The notes under the pieces: generated by a model
Seen by the model: the letters and a program-made list of their open reading frames with translations, nothing else
What the model was told of the DNA's origin: nothing
Databases searched by the model: none
Part shown: positions 52,472 to 61,925 of the stretch, in pieces
Numbering within the stretch: position 1 is the first letter of the stretch
Layout: the number at the start of each line of letters is the position of its first letter
Assembly: GCF_900111575.1 (NCBI RefSeq)
Contig: NZ_FOIF01000001.1
Coordinates: forward strand, 91,816-155,815
Direction of reading: 5' to 3'
Source of the DNA: Anaerobranca gottschalkii DSM 13577
GTDB lineage: Bacteria > Bacillota > Proteinivoracia > Proteinivoracales > Proteinivoracaceae
Length of the DNA stretch: 64,000 bases
Translations under genes and position numbers: made by a program

Positions 52472-53092
52472 TTAATTATTTAAAAGGGCCAAAACTTTAG
52501 TTACCAAAATATCGATGGCAACTAGATTTTCTCCTCCTTCAGGAACTATAATATCTGCATATTTCTTTGATGGTTCTACAAATTGTAAATGCATAGGTCT
52601 TACAGTGGAAAGATATTGTTCCACTACAGAATCAATGGTACGACCCCGTTCTTTAATATCCCTCAACAATCTCCTTATTATTCTCACATCAGCATCAGTA
52701 TCAACATATACCTTTATGTCAAGGAGATCTCTAATCCTTTTATCTTCTAAAATTAATATTCCTTCAAGGATTATAATCTTTCTAGGTTCAACCCTTACCG
52801 TTTCCTTTTCTCTAGTATGGGTGACAAAGGAATAAACAGGTTTTTCTATTGCCTTACCATTTCTTAAATCCTTTAAATGTTGAATTAATAATTCTGTATC
52901 AAAGGCAAAGGGATGATCATAATTAGTTTTTAATCTTTCTTCAAAGGAAATATGACTTTGATCTTTGTAATATGCATCATGTTCAATAACAGCTACATGT
53001 TCTTTATCAATACAATCAAAGATTTTTTGGGCTACCGTTGTTTTACCTGAGCCTGTACCCCCAGCTATCCCAATTATCATCGGTCTCTCCAT
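52472..53092 (-). CDS. udk: Uridine kinase
   Basis: 206 residues. Phosphorylates uridine and cytidine. P-loop GGTGSGKTT (residues 10-18), then [47 protein letters not shown] and [13 protein letters not shown], all typical of Udk. It follows the U32 gene by 1 base; the udk-U32-mltG order is the conserved Firmicute set. Confidence 0.96.
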   Translation of the reverse strand: MERPMIIGIAGGTGSGKTTVAQKIFDCIDKEHVAVIEHDAYYKDQSHISFEERLKTNYDHPFAFDTELLIQHLKDLRNGKAIEKPVYSFVTHTREKETVRVEPRKIIILEGILILEDKRIRDLLDIKVYVDTDADVRIIRRLLRDIKERGRTIDSVVEQYLSTVRPMHLQFVEPSKKYADIIVPEGGENLVAIDILVTKVLALLNN

Positions 53093-53093
53093 A

Positions 53094-54311
53094 CTATTTC
53101 TCCCTTCTAATTATTGCTAGTTCCTTGATATCTGTGTCAAATACTGCTTTGATTCTTTGTTGGGGATGAGGGGCTTTCTCAATTTCATTGCCATCCATAT
53201 CCCACATTTTTAAAATTTTCCCTTCTTTAATAACACCACCAGGCATTAATATATCAAAACTTTGCTCTAAGTTAAAGTTATTTCTCTGTTCAATTATAGC
53301 AGTTCTTCCATCTTCAAAGACTTCTAAAACTAAAGCAACAAAATCTATATCCCTTATATAGTGGGAACTTTCATATGTCTGCCCATCTGGTCCAACCTTT
53401 TCTTTATAAAACCCGGAAGTAAAATGACGATGACTTGATTTTGCCAATTCCCCCAACCATTTAGGATCAAATTGATAATCTTTACCTTTAGCAAGTATTT
53501 CATCTAATACCTGACGATATGCATTAACAACTGTAGCTACATAGTTAACACTTTTCATTCTACCTTCTATTTTCAAGCTATCAATTCCAACTTCAACTAG
53601 TTCATGTAAAAACTCAATAGTCCTTAAATCTTTAGAACTAAGAATATAGCTTCCCCTATGATCTTCTTCTATTGGATGAAATTCATTGGGGCGCTTTTCT
53701 TCAACTAAATAGTATTTCCAACGGCATGGTTGGGCACAATCACCTCTGTTGGCATCTCTGCCTGTTAGAAAGTTGCTAATCAAGCAACGACCAGAGTAGG
53801 CCATACACATAGCCCCATGGACAAAGGTTTCTATCTCGATATCTACTTTTTCTTTAATCTCTTTTATTTCCTTTAGAGAAAGCTCCCTTGCCAATACTAT
53901 CCGTGAAACCCCTTGCCCTTGCCAAAACTGGGCTGCCCTATAATTTGTTACACTAGCTTGGGTGCTGAGGTGAATTTCCATATCTGGAGCTTCTTCTTTA
54001 ACTATTGATACCACTCCCGGATCAGAAACTATGACCCCATCTACTCCTACTGCCCCTAGCCAGCGAACAAAATCAGGGAGAGTTTTTAAATCTTCATTGT
54101 GGGCTAAAATATTTAAAGTTACATATACCTTTGCCCCATGGCTGTGGGCATAGTAAAGGCCTTCAAGTAATTCAGCTTCATCGAAATTTGTAGCTTTTGC
54201 CCTAAGTCCAAAATTTTTCCCTGCCAAATAAACGGCATCGGCTCCATAGGCAATAGCCACTTTAAGTTTCTCCAAATCCCCTGCAGGAGCTAATAATTCA
54301 GGTTTTTTCAT
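53094..54311 (-). CDS. Peptidase U32 family protein (tRNA/rRNA hydroxylation, TrhP/YrrO-like)
   Basis: 405 residues. U32 marks: [79 protein letters not shown] and [18 protein letters not shown]. The cysteines may bind an iron-sulfur cluster. The group next to udk in Firmicutes (YrrO/TrhP type) makes 5-hydroxyuridine at tRNA position 34 from prephenate; the older label is collagenase-like protease. Start ATG at 54311 with GGGG eight bases before it. Only one U32 gene is here, whereas Bacillus has two in a row. Confidence 0.87.
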   Translation of the reverse strand: MKKPELLAPAGDLEKLKVAIAYGADAVYLAGKNFGLRAKATNFDEAELLEGLYYAHSHGAKVYVTLNILAHNEDLKTLPDFVRWLGAVGVDGVIVSDPGVVSIVKEEAPDMEIHLSTQASVTNYRAAQFWQGQGVSRIVLARELSLKEIKEIKEKVDIEIETFVHGAMCMAYSGRCLISNFLTGRDANRGDCAQPCRWKYYLVEEKRPNEFHPIEEDHRGSYILSSKDLRTIEFLHELVEVGIDSLKIEGRMKSVNYVATVVNAYRQVLDEILAKGKDYQFDPKWLGELAKSSHRHFTSGFYKEKVGPDGQTYESSHYIRDIDFVALVLEVFEDGRTAIIEQRNNFNLEQSFDILMPGGVIKEGKILKMWDMDGNEIEKAPHPQQRIKAVFDTDIKELAIIRREK

Positions 54312-54340
54312 AATTAACACCCCATTTTTTTACAATAAGA

Positions 54341-54362
54341 AACGTGGTTTTTAGGCCACGTT
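54341..54362 (-). terminator. Hairpin between mltG and the U32 gene
   Basis: AACGTGG pairs with CCACGTT around an 8-base loop directly after the mltG stop. The U run is weak, so it may only reduce read-through. Confidence 0.5.
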
Positions 54363-54363
54363 A

Positions 54364-55401
54364 CTAATTTCTATTACTTTTTGCTATATTTGCTAAATGT
54401 TCTTCATAGGTTCTAGCAAAATAATGCTCTCCTGAACCGTCTTTTTTTGTAACAAAGTATAAATAATCTGTTTCCTCATAAAACAAAGTGCTATGAATGG
54501 CATTTCTCCCTGGAGCCCCTATGGGTCCTGGAGGTAATCCGGGAAAAACATAGGTATTGTAAGGATTAACAATTTTAGTGTCAGAGATTAGTACCGGTTC
54601 CCTTTCTGTAAAATAAAAGACAGTGGCACAGGACTGTAAAGCCATATTGATCTTTAACCGGTTATGGAAAACTCCAGCGATAATAGGCCTTTCCTTGTCC
54701 ACCATTGCCTCTCTTTCAACAATAGAAGCTAATGTTACCACTTGGTGAACTGACATCCCTAACTCTTCAGCCCTTTTTCGGTATTCTTCAGGAAAATTTC
54801 TCTCAAAATTCCTTAACATTATATTAATAATTTCCCACTCACTACTATCTTCAAATACCTCATAGGTATCTGGAAAAAGGTATCCTTCTAATCTATAGTC
54901 GACATTATCAGGTATTCCCTGGATAAACCAATAATCAAATTCTCCATTTTGGATTAAATCCAAGAATTCATCTTTATTTATCAATCCTTGATTCTCCAAA
55001 CGGGTTGCTATTTGCTGGATTTTCAATCCTTCTGGAATAGTAAACCTCACAGTTGGTTTTTTTAGTTTTCCTTCTAAGAGAATTTCCGTCAATTCTCTAT
55101 AAGATAAACCATCATTTAATTGATAGATACCTGCTTGGAGCCTGGAACTATAATTATATCTTCGTAAATAAAGACGATATAAAAGGGAATTTTTTATTAC
55201 CCCATGATCCTCTAAAATTTCCGCAATAGCTGCTGGAGAAGTTCCTATAGGTATGACTATTTCCACATTATTTTCACCTTTTCCAGGAGGTAAAGTGAGA
55301 ATATAAAGGGCTATGGAAAGGATTATTATTAAAACTAAAAGGACTGAAGCTGCAATTGCTAATAATCTAAAGACTTTACTTTTCTCCAGATTAAGGGTCA
55401 T
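54364..55401 (-). CDS. mltG: Endolytic transglycosylase MltG
   Basis: 345 residues. One N-terminal helix (LLAIAASVLLVLIIILSIAL), a LysM-like domain (IVIPIGTSPAAIAEILEDHG, RFTIPEGLKIQQIATRL), then the YceG catalytic domain with the glutamate in LASIVEREAMVDKERPIIAGVFHNRL and LPPGPIGAPGRNAI. It cuts nascent glycan strands at the membrane. Its place between yrzB and the U32/udk genes is conserved. Confidence 0.95.
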   Translation of the reverse strand: MTLNLEKSKVFRLLAIAASVLLVLIIILSIALYILTLPPGKGENNVEIVIPIGTSPAAIAEILEDHGVIKNSLLYRLYLRRYNYSSRLQAGIYQLNDGLSYRELTEILLEGKLKKPTVRFTIPEGLKIQQIATRLENQGLINKDEFLDLIQNGEFDYWFIQGIPDNVDYRLEGYLFPDTYEVFEDSSEWEIINIMLRNFERNFPEEYRKRAEELGMSVHQVVTLASIVEREAMVDKERPIIAGVFHNRLKINMALQSCATVFYFTEREPVLISDTKIVNPYNTYVFPGLPPGPIGAPGRNAIHSTLFYEETDYLYFVTKKDGSGEHYFARTYEEHLANIAKSNRN

Positions 55402-55422
55402 TTTCTCCCCTCCCGGAAGTTT

Positions 55423-55713
55423 CTATTCTAAATCTTCATCCTCTTCATCATATTCAATTATAGCATGATAAGCATCTTCAACTTCTTCAATGATTTGGGG
55501 ATCCTCAACGGCTGTGAAATGTTCTTCACCATTTTCATCAACTGTAACTTCAAAAACATAAAGTTCAGCATCATCGTCATCTAGTTCATCTACCGCTAAC
55601 AATAGGGCATATTCCCTATCATCTTCAAAGATTATCCTTTCATATTCTACAAATGTGTGTTCCTTTCCCTCATCATCCACTAAAACAATTTTAACATCTT
55701 CTTCATTATACAT
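55423..55713 (-). CDS. yrzB: DUF1292 protein (YrzB)
   Basis: 96 residues, very acidic. DUF1292 pattern: VLVDDEGKEHTFVEYERIIFEDDREYALL and LYVFEVTVDENGEEHFTAVEDP. Function unknown. It is always found near ireB, ruvX and mltG in Firmicutes. Confidence 0.9.
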   Translation of the reverse strand: MYNEEDVKIVLVDDEGKEHTFVEYERIIFEDDREYALLLAVDELDDDDAELYVFEVTVDENGEEHFTAVEDPQIIEEVEDAYHAIIEYDEEDEDLE

Positions 55714-55727
55714 TTTACATTTCTCCT

Positions 55728-56141
55728 TTACTTTTTATTTTTATCTAAATATGTTTGTAAAATTAACATGGCAGCCATTTTATCCACCACTTTTTTTCTT
55801 TTGTTTCTACTGACATCTGCACTTATAAGTTGCCGTTGAATTTCAGCGGTAGTCAATCTTTCATCTTGTAATACAATATTTAGTTGAGGAAACCGCTTTT
55901 GCAAAACTTCAGCAAATTCTTGGCTCATAATTGCCCTAGGACCTAAAGTATTGTTCATATTCTTAGGTAGTCCTATAACAATAGTAGAAACTTCATAATC
56001 CTTAATTATTTGAGCTAGTTCCTCAAGTTCATCCTGCCCTTCTCTTTTAATTACCTTTAATCCTTGGGCAGTTAACCCTAGTAAATCAGAAACTGCTACA
56101 CCAATAGTCTTTTCTCCTAAATCAAGTCCCATACATCTCAT
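55728..56141 (-). CDS. ruvX: RuvX/YqgF family Holliday junction resolvase-like protein
   Basis: 137 residues. RNase H-like fold: MGLDLGEKTIGVAVSD at the start, VIGLPKNMNNTLG, and the C-terminal DERLTTAEIQRQL with KVVDKMAAMLILQTYLD. Known work ties the family to pre-16S rRNA 5' end maturation (YqgF) as well as recombination. Confidence 0.93.
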   Translation of the reverse strand: MRCMGLDLGEKTIGVAVSDLLGLTAQGLKVIKREGQDELEELAQIIKDYEVSTIVIGLPKNMNNTLGPRAIMSQEFAEVLQKRFPQLNIVLQDERLTTAEIQRQLISADVSRNKRKKVVDKMAAMLILQTYLDKNKK

Positions 56142-56221
56142 GAAAGCACCTCTAAAAGAATATAACCATATTATACAACATTTCTAAAAAGATTACATAC
56201 CAAATTTAAAATTATTTTCTT

Positions 56222-56252
56222 GCCCCCTTCTACAAAAACCTTTGAAGGGGGC
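56222..56252 (-). terminator. Hairpin between ireB and ruvX
   Basis: GCCCCCTTC pairs with GAAGGGGGC around a 13-base loop. The downstream U content on the minus strand is low, so partial termination is likelier. Confidence 0.5.
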
Positions 56253-56260
56253 TGATGTCA

Positions 56261-56518
56261 TTACTTAATAACAACATCAATATAATTTTTAACCAATTCT
56301 TCTAAGATCTCATCTCTTTCAAGTTTTTTAATTTTAACCCTAGCATTGTTATGGCTTGTAATGTAAGCAGGGTCACCAGATAAAAGATAACCTACTATCT
56401 GATTCATAGGATTATAACCCTTTTCTTGCAAGCTTTTATAGACATCGGTCAAAATTGCCTTAACATCTGCTACTTCCTTTTGAGTAGTAAATTTCATCGT
56501 ATGTTGGGATTCAGTCAT
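56261..56518 (-). CDS. ireB: IreB family regulatory phosphoprotein
   Basis: 85 residues. Family pattern: [70 protein letters not shown]. In Enterococcus IreB is a target of the PASTA kinase IreK; Bacillus YrzL is the homologue. The start ATG at 56518 has GGGGG nine bases before it. It lies behind its own sigma-H-like promoter, between alaS and ruvX. Confidence 0.92.
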   Translation of the reverse strand: MTESQHTMKFTTQKEVADVKAILTDVYKSLQEKGYNPMNQIVGYLLSGDPAYITSHNNARVKIKKLERDEILEELVKNYIDVVIK

Positions 56519-56557
56519 AATGTCTAACCCCCTTTTCATTTATTTGTATTAATCCAT

Positions 56558-56582
56558 ATTCGACAAATTTAGATAATTTCCT
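56558..56582 (-). promoter_or_regulatory. Sigma-H-like promoter of the ireB-ruvX operon
   Basis: On the minus strand AGAGGAAATT and GTCGAATA, with a 13-base gap between AGGAAATT and GAAT. It is 40 bases before the ireB start, within the gap after alaS. Fits the consensus at all defined positions. Confidence 0.6.
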
Positions 56583-56624
56583 CTAAATTTGCAGTTAAAC
56601 TTAATTTTCCCAAATTAAAATCTC

Positions 56625-59228
56625 CTATTCAAGGATATTATATACTTTTTCTAATGCCTCATCAATTTTGTCGATATTTTTTCCACCAGCTTGAGCCATG
56701 TCTGGGCGTCCACCGCCTCCACCTCCAGCTACTTGGGCAACTTCTTTAATTATTTTACCACAATGTATACCATTTTTTACGGCTTCTGAAGTGGCTTTAG
56801 CTACAAAGTTAACTTTATCTCCTGTTACAGTCCCAAGTACAACTAAGGCATTATTTCGGTTTTCCACCACTGAATCCGCCAATTCCCTTAAAGTATCGAC
56901 ATTTGTAACATTTACTTTTTTAACAAATACTTCCGTTTCTCCTACAATCTTTTTAGTTTCTAAGATTTCTTCTTTAATAGACTTGGCCAATTTTTGGAGT
57001 AAACTATTGATTTCCTTTTCTTGTTCTTTAACTTTTTCTATTAAACCTTCAGCCTTTTCCACTACATCACCTAATTGACATTTGAAAAGTCCTGCCAAAT
57101 CTTCGATAGTTCTTTGATATCCTTCTAAAATTTCAAAGGCTTTATTTCCAGTTACCCCTTCAATTCTCCTTAAACCTGAGCCAATACCACCTTCAGAAAT
57201 AATTTTAAAGTATCTAATTTCTGAGGTATTTTTAACATGGGTTCCACCGCAAAGTTCTAAACTGTATTCTCCCACTGCCACTACCCTTACTTGTTTTTCA
57301 TACTTCTCACCAAATAATGCCATTGCTCCTTTTTTTCTAGCACTTTCTAAGTCCGTTTCTTCTGTTGTAACAGGTAAGGCTTTTTCTATTACTTCATTGA
57401 CCTTTTGCTGAATTACAGCCAGTTCTTCTTTTGTTAAAGGCCCAAAATGGGTAAAATCAAATCTCAACCGTTCAGGTCCCACTTCTGATCCTGCTTGTTC
57501 TACATGGGAACCTAACACTTCCCTTAATACTTTATGGAGAATATGGGTTGCTGTATGGTTTTTTTGTATATTTTCACGATAATTTTTATCCACTGAGAAT
57601 TCAGCTGTTTGACCTACTGAAATACTACCATTAGTCACTTTTCCTTTTAAAAGAATATAACTTCCTTTTTTCTGGGTATCAATTACCTCAAAACTTCCAC
57701 TTGAGGTAATTACTACACCCTTATCTCCCAACTGTCCTCCACCTTGTGGATAAAAAACACTGTTTTCAGTAACTAAAAATACCTCTTCCCCTACTTCTGC
57801 CTTTTCTACTTCAACATTGTTTTTTAAGATAGCAACTACTTTATCTTTATTAACGATATTTGTATAGCCTATAAAATTACTTTTTTCTAAGTTATTTAAT
57901 TTTATTACTTCTTGGGTACCCATGGCTTCAACTTCACCCCTGGCTTCCCTTGCCCTTCTTCTCTGAACTTCTAGCTCTTGTTTATACCCCTCTTCATCTA
58001 ATATAAATCCTTTTTCTCCAATTACTTCTTTAGTTAAATCTAATGGGAAACCATAGGTGTCGTATAACTTAAAGGCGATATCTCCTGGAAATACTTGTCC
58101 TTTAGTTAGTTTAGCCAACTCATTTTCCAAAAGTTGCATTCCTTGTTCTAAAGTTTGGGCGAATTTCTCTTCTTCTAATGTTACTACTTTTACAATGTAA
58201 TCCCGTTTAGTTTTAAGTTCAGGATATCCGTCCTCCATTAGTCCGATTACTACATCAACTAATTTATACATAAACATTTCCTTTAATCCTAAAAGTAAGC
58301 CATAGCGAACAGCCCTTCTCAAAAGACGTCTTAAAACATAGCCCCTTCCTTCATTACTGGGAAGTACCCCATCAGCTACCATAAATACTACAGCTCTACT
58401 GTGATCTGCAATAACTTTTAAAGAAACATCTATTTCCTCTTTTTCTCCATATTTTTTACCAGTAAGGGCTTCCATTTTTTGAATGATAGGGAAAATGATA
58501 TCTATTTCAAAATTGTTGTTAACACCTTGCATTACCGCTGCAATTCTTTCTAATCCCATACCGGTATCAATGTTTTTACTAGTTAAAGGGTGATAATTTC
58601 CATCTTCATCTTTATCGAATTGGGTAAAAACTAAGTTCCAGACTTCTAAGTATCTATCACAGTCACATCCAGGTTTACAATCCTCTTTACCGCATCCAAA
58701 TTTTTCCCCTTGATCTACATATATTTCTGAACAAGGACCACATGGCCCCACTCCAACTTCCCAAAAATTATCCTTTTTACCTAATCTAACAATTTTCTCT
58801 TCAGGTATGTTAATTAAATCTTTCCAGAGATTATAAGCTTCTTGGTCTTCTTCATAAACACTTACCCATAAATTTTCAGGGTTTAAGCCTAAATTCTCTG
58901 TAAGAAACTCCCATGCCCATTTAATAGCATCTTCTTTGAAATAATCACCAAAGGAAAAGTTTCCTAACATTTCAAAAAAAGTATGATGTCTCGCAGTTTT
59001 ACCTACATTATCGATATCTCCAGTTCTGATACATTTTTGGCAAGTACTAACCCTGGGATTTTCCCTTTTAAGTTTACCAGTAAAATAATCTTTAAAAGGT
59101 GCCATCCCAGCTCCGATTAGTAAGAGACTTGGATCATTTTGGGGAATTAGTGATGCACTTTCTAAAACATCATGGTTTTTACTTTTAAAAAACTCCAAAT
59201 ACCGTTTTCTAATTTCACTGGTTTTCAT
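56625..59228 (-). CDS. alaS: Alanyl-tRNA synthetase
   Basis: 867 residues, full length. N-terminal class II core (SEIRKRYLEFFKSKNH, RVSTCQKCIRTGDIDNVG, TARHHTFFEMLGNFSFGDYFK), an insert with clustered cysteines (FGCGKEDCKPGCDCD) that may bind zinc, the editing domain with HTATHILH and the CGGTHV motif, and the C-terminal C-Ala domain with GGGGGGRPDMAQAGG. Preceded by a T-box leader and a consensus promoter; followed by ireB with a separate promoter. Confidence 0.97.
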   Translation of the reverse strand: MKTSEIRKRYLEFFKSKNHDVLESASLIPQNDPSLLLIGAGMAPFKDYFTGKLKRENPRVSTCQKCIRTGDIDNVGKTARHHTFFEMLGNFSFGDYFKEDAIKWAWEFLTENLGLNPENLWVSVYEEDQEAYNLWKDLINIPEEKIVRLGKKDNFWEVGVGPCGPCSEIYVDQGEKFGCGKEDCKPGCDCDRYLEVWNLVFTQFDKDEDGNYHPLTSKNIDTGMGLERIAAVMQGVNNNFEIDIIFPIIQKMEALTGKKYGEKEEIDVSLKVIADHSRAVVFMVADGVLPSNEGRGYVLRRLLRRAVRYGLLLGLKEMFMYKLVDVVIGLMEDGYPELKTKRDYIVKVVTLEEEKFAQTLEQGMQLLENELAKLTKGQVFPGDIAFKLYDTYGFPLDLTKEVIGEKGFILDEEGYKQELEVQRRRAREARGEVEAMGTQEVIKLNNLEKSNFIGYTNIVNKDKVVAILKNNVEVEKAEVGEEVFLVTENSVFYPQGGGQLGDKGVVITSSGSFEVIDTQKKGSYILLKGKVTNGSISVGQTAEFSVDKNYRENIQKNHTATHILHKVLREVLGSHVEQAGSEVGPERLRFDFTHFGPLTKEELAVIQQKVNEVIEKALPVTTEETDLESARKKGAMALFGEKYEKQVRVVAVGEYSLELCGGTHVKNTSEIRYFKIISEGGIGSGLRRIEGVTGNKAFEILEGYQRTIEDLAGLFKCQLGDVVEKAEGLIEKVKEQEKEINSLLQKLAKSIKEEILETKKIVGETEVFVKKVNVTNVDTLRELADSVVENRNNALVVLGTVTGDKVNFVAKATSEAVKNGIHCGKIIKEVAQVAGGGGGGRPDMAQAGGKNIDKIDEALEKVYNILE

Positions 59229-59313
59229 AAATCTCTAGTCTCCTTTCATTATTTTTTCTAAGTTTTATGTAGCATGTTAATTAAATACAAGATCTACTTA
59301 TTGAAACTATAAA

Positions 59314-59541
59314 ATAAGTCCCTGTTGAAAATCAACAGGGACGGAGTTACCGCGGTACCACCCTTATTGCCTAAAGGCCACTCATTTGGTTATAACGGAA
59401 CCACCGGTATGTTTTGCATACATCTCAGGGGTAGCTTTCAGTAGCTTGTAAATAAAGATCTTGCAGCCTGAGGATCTTCTCTCTGAAAATTACAGTGGCT
59501 ACCTACTCATCCCTTCACAGATAATTATCGATTTTTATTTG
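59314..59541 (-). promoter_or_regulatory. T-box leader of alaS
   Basis: On the minus strand the T-box sequence AAGGGTGGTACCGCGG lies at 59350-59365, and the leader begins with the GAAGGGATGAGTA and AGAGAG parts of stem I. The terminator is a perfect GTCCCTGTTGA/TCAACAGGGAC hairpin at 59318-59342. A GCT triplet in AAAGCTACC near the base of stem I is a possible alanine specifier. Uncharged tRNA-Ala should favour the antiterminator. Confidence 0.93.
59318..59342 (-). terminator. T-box terminator hairpin
   Basis: Eleven base pairs, loop AAA on the plus strand, followed on the minus strand by TTATTTTATAG. Confidence 0.88.
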
Positions 59542-59547
59542 CAATTT

Positions 59548-59576
59548 ATTATATACTTTGTTCATTACCTTGTCAA
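59548..59576 (-). promoter_or_regulatory. Consensus sigma-A promoter of alaS
   Basis: Perfect TTGACA, 17 bases, perfect TATAAT on the minus strand, right before the T-box leader. The best sigma-A site in the window. Confidence 0.88.
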
Positions 59577-59589
59577 ATATTTCTAAGAT

Positions 59590-60660
59590 TTAATTTTTAA
59601 ACATCCCTTCTGGCAAATAATGTCTTAAAAAGTTACGAACTAAAATTCTTATTATCGCCATTACTGGAACACCAATTATCATTCCGATAATACCGAAAAA
59701 CTTTCCACCAGCTAAAAGGGAAAAGATTACTAACAAGGGATGCATTCCCATCTTTTTACCTAATACCTGGGGAGCAACTAAATTACTTTCAATTTGTTGA
59801 ATAATTATAATACCTATAGCCACTTTTAACGCTAACATAGGGCTGGTAAATAGAGCGACTATCACTGAAGGTACAGCTCCGATAAAAGGACCAAAATATG
59901 GTATGATATTGGTCACCCCAGCGATTATACCTAAGATAAGGGAAAAGTCTACTCCAATAATTAATAACCAAAGATAAGTTAAAACACCGATAAAGGAACA
60001 GATTATAAATTGTCCCCTAATATAATTACCCAATGATTCATCAATTTCTCCCATAACTTTTAAAAACTTTTGCTGCTTTCTTGGAGAAATTAACCTAAGT
60101 AGATAATCTTGAATTAAGTAATAATCCCTTAAGCAATAGAAAGTTAATACTAATACCAAAAATATTTGAAAAGTTGTAACTGCTGCACTGATACCCCTTT
60201 GAGGGATTGTTTTTAAAAAGTTAATAATTCCTTCTTCTAAAAGATTTGCATTTTTTTGGATGCTTTGTTGAATACTTTCAGGTAACTCTAAGCGATTTAT
60301 TTGTTCATTGATATCTACAATATATTCTCGAATTTTTACAGAATACTCCGGAACTAAACTTTCCAAGCGGGTAATTTCAGAATAAATGACTGGAATTAAC
60401 TTGGCTATTGCAGTAAAGATCAATAAAAAGAACAGTAAGTAAATTATCATAACACCTAAAATCCTAGGTATCTTCCTTTTTTCTAATAATACTACAATGG
60501 GATTTAATAAATAGGCCAATATATATGAAATAATAAATGGTGTTACTAAAGAAATTATTTGTTGTCGGTATGTATATAAAACTATTAAAGAAAAAATTAT
60601 AATTCCCAATTTTAAAATTAACTTGACATATTTATTTGAGAAAAACTCCCTTATCGTCAT
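59590..60660 (-). CDS. AI-2E family transporter (YrrI/PerM-like)
   Basis: 356 residues with about eight membrane helices. Family pattern: PFIISYILAYLLNPIVVLLEKRKIPR near the N-terminus, the long soluble region after helix 3, and GIIAGVTNIIPYFGPFIGAVPS with the conserved Pro-Gly motif. Members are permeases of varied substrates. Start ATG at 60660, eight bases after GGAGG; a GTG nine bases earlier overlaps the site. yrrI next to alaS is a Bacillus order too. Confidence 0.9.
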   Translation of the reverse strand: MTIREFFSNKYVKLILKLGIIIFSLIVLYTYRQQIISLVTPFIISYILAYLLNPIVVLLEKRKIPRILGVMIIYLLFFLLIFTAIAKLIPVIYSEITRLESLVPEYSVKIREYIVDINEQINRLELPESIQQSIQKNANLLEEGIINFLKTIPQRGISAAVTTFQIFLVLVLTFYCLRDYYLIQDYLLRLISPRKQQKFLKVMGEIDESLGNYIRGQFIICSFIGVLTYLWLLIIGVDFSLILGIIAGVTNIIPYFGPFIGAVPSVIVALFTSPMLALKVAIGIIIIQQIESNLVAPQVLGKKMGMHPLLVIFSLLAGGKFFGIIGMIIGVPVMAIIRILVRNFLRHYLPEGMFKN

Positions 60661-60727
60661 TATCAACACCTCCCCCTTTATTTTAACATTCTATGCTAAT
60701 AAATGGAATAAAATTTCTTAATTTAAA

Positions 60728-60751
60728 GGCAGTCTATTTTTCTAGACTGCC
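60728..60751 (-). terminator. Terminator hairpin after the YtxH-like gene
   Basis: GGCAGTCTA pairs with TAGACTGCC, with AAAAA in the loop on the minus strand, then TTTAAATTAAG. It overlaps the stop of the gene at 60734. Confidence 0.7.
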
Positions 60752-61063
60752 CCTTCTCTTGTGTTTAGTAATAGTTAGTCTCGTAGGCTTTTTCCTTCTA
60801 CCAATAATTCTTCTGTTATCATCTTCATTAATTTCATTAAGTTGTTCTTCTTCATCTTCATCATATTCTTTAAAGTAATCGTTGTACTCGTCTTCATTAA
60901 AGTTTATTGCATCTATATCTTTTTCTGTATTTAAATCCTTTAGGAAACTATCCTCCTGATCAAACAAAAAACTTTTGTTTTTTTCCCTACTTTTTAAAAT
61001 TTGTCCAATTGCTACTCCTATAATACCGCCGATAATTAATCCCCGTAGATAACCCCGTCTCAA
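60734..61063 (-). CDS. Small YtxH-like membrane-associated protein
   Basis: 109 residues. A glycine-rich membrane helix (LRGLIIGGIIGVAIGQIL) is followed by a basic spot, a very acidic middle (DEDEEEQLNEINEDDN) and a basic tail. The start is TTG at 61063 with GGAGG seven bases upstream. No enzyme motif; the build resembles YtxH-type proteins of unknown function. It precedes the AI-2E gene in transcription order. Confidence 0.65.
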   Translation of the reverse strand: MRRGYLRGLIIGGIIGVAIGQILKSREKNKSFLFDQEDSFLKDLNTEKDIDAINFNEDEYNDYFKEYDEDEEEQLNEINEDDNRRIIGRRKKPTRLTITKHKRRGSLEK

Positions 61064-61074
61064 TTTAGCACCTC

Positions 61075-61239
61075 CTAGTAGTCTTCTAATGCCACTAAAG
61101 TACCTTCATCATCCACCTCAAAAACTCCAGTTACAGAATTTTTACTATCTACATTAAAAAGGACAAAACACTGCCAACAATAATATTGATTATTAGCCAC
61201 CTTGCCTATTTCCTTTGAATTACAAACAGGGCAAAACAT
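61075..61239 (-). CDS. Small zinc-ribbon protein (54 residues)
   Basis: A short gene that is easily overlooked. It encodes MFCPVCNSKEIGKVANNQYY, then CWQC and an acidic C-terminal half ending EGTLVALEDY. The two CxxC pairs (Cys3/Cys6 and Cys22/Cys25) should bind one zinc ion. GGAGG lies eight bases before the ATG. It is packed between the PRC-barrel gene (14 bases away) and the YtxH-like gene, in the same operon. Function unknown. Confidence 0.75.
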   Translation of the reverse strand: MFCPVCNSKEIGKVANNQYYCWQCFVLFNVDSKNSVTGVFEVDDEGTLVALEDY

Positions 61240-61253
61240 AATTTAAACCTCCA

Positions 61254-61862
61254 TTAATATTCTTCTACATTAGACCAATAGTCAGCACCTTCCTCTGCTT
61301 TTTCCCAAACCTGTTCTAATTTTGATAAACGCTGTAATAAGAGGTCTTTTTTTGTTGCATTTCTTTCAAAAAAATCTACAACATAGTTAGGTACCACTAC
61401 TGTATCCTTTCCATATATTGTTGACCTAGGCAAGGGAATTATACCTCTTCCTTCTAAAATATCATGAATTATACCTTCAGAAACTTCAAAACCTATAATA
61501 TGGCCATTGTTTTCATTTACAAAAATATCTCCAATTATGCCAAGATTTTTACCTGATTGGGTAAATACTGGTTTTGTCAACATATCTTTGAAATTTATAG
61601 AATCACCAAAGGATTTTAGATCATTTTCAAATTTTATATCTTCTTTATCTATAATTATAGCACCTTCACCAATATTTTTTATTTCCTTTATATCAACAAT
61701 TTTTTTATCCCTTAAAAACCCCCCTTTATCTAATATAAAACCTGTAATAGCACCTTTACTTAAGTTTAATAATATTTCTTGCACTATTCCTATTTTTTCC
61801 CCATTAGTAGTTATTATTAAGGGTAAACCGATGATGTCGCTAATTTTTAACAAAATCTTCAC
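61254..61862 (-). CDS. PRC-barrel domain protein (YrrD-like)
   Basis: 202 residues with two PRC-barrel domains: DIIGLPLIITTNGEKIGIVQ (first) and MLTKPVFTQSGKNLGIIGDI (second), then a helical C-terminus. PRC barrels occur in RNA processing (RimM) and photosynthetic proteins; this two-domain form near alaS matches Bacillus YrrD. Function unknown. It leads the operon with the zinc-ribbon, YtxH-like and AI-2E genes. Confidence 0.85.
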   Translation of the reverse strand: MKILLKISDIIGLPLIITTNGEKIGIVQEILLNLSKGAITGFILDKGGFLRDKKIVDIKEIKNIGEGAIIIDKEDIKFENDLKSFGDSINFKDMLTKPVFTQSGKNLGIIGDIFVNENNGHIIGFEVSEGIIHDILEGRGIIPLPRSTIYGKDTVVVPNYVVDFFERNATKKDLLLQRLSKLEQVWEKAEEGADYWSNVEEY

Positions 61863-61901
61863 CCCCTCTTAGTTTAGTATTTCCGAAAAAATATAAAAAA
61901 A

Positions 61902-61925
61902 TAACCACTGAAAAGTCAGTGGTTA
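61902..61925 (-). terminator. Terminator after the DMT transporter gene
   Basis: TAACCACTGA pairs with TCAGTGGTTA around AAAG's remainder, followed on the minus strand by TTTTTTTATATTTTTT. It overlaps the transporter stop at 61916. Confidence 0.88.

Noticed and set aside
59229..59589. Non-coding gap of 360 bases before alaS as a possible new element
   Set aside because: It is fully explained by a T-box leader and a consensus promoter.
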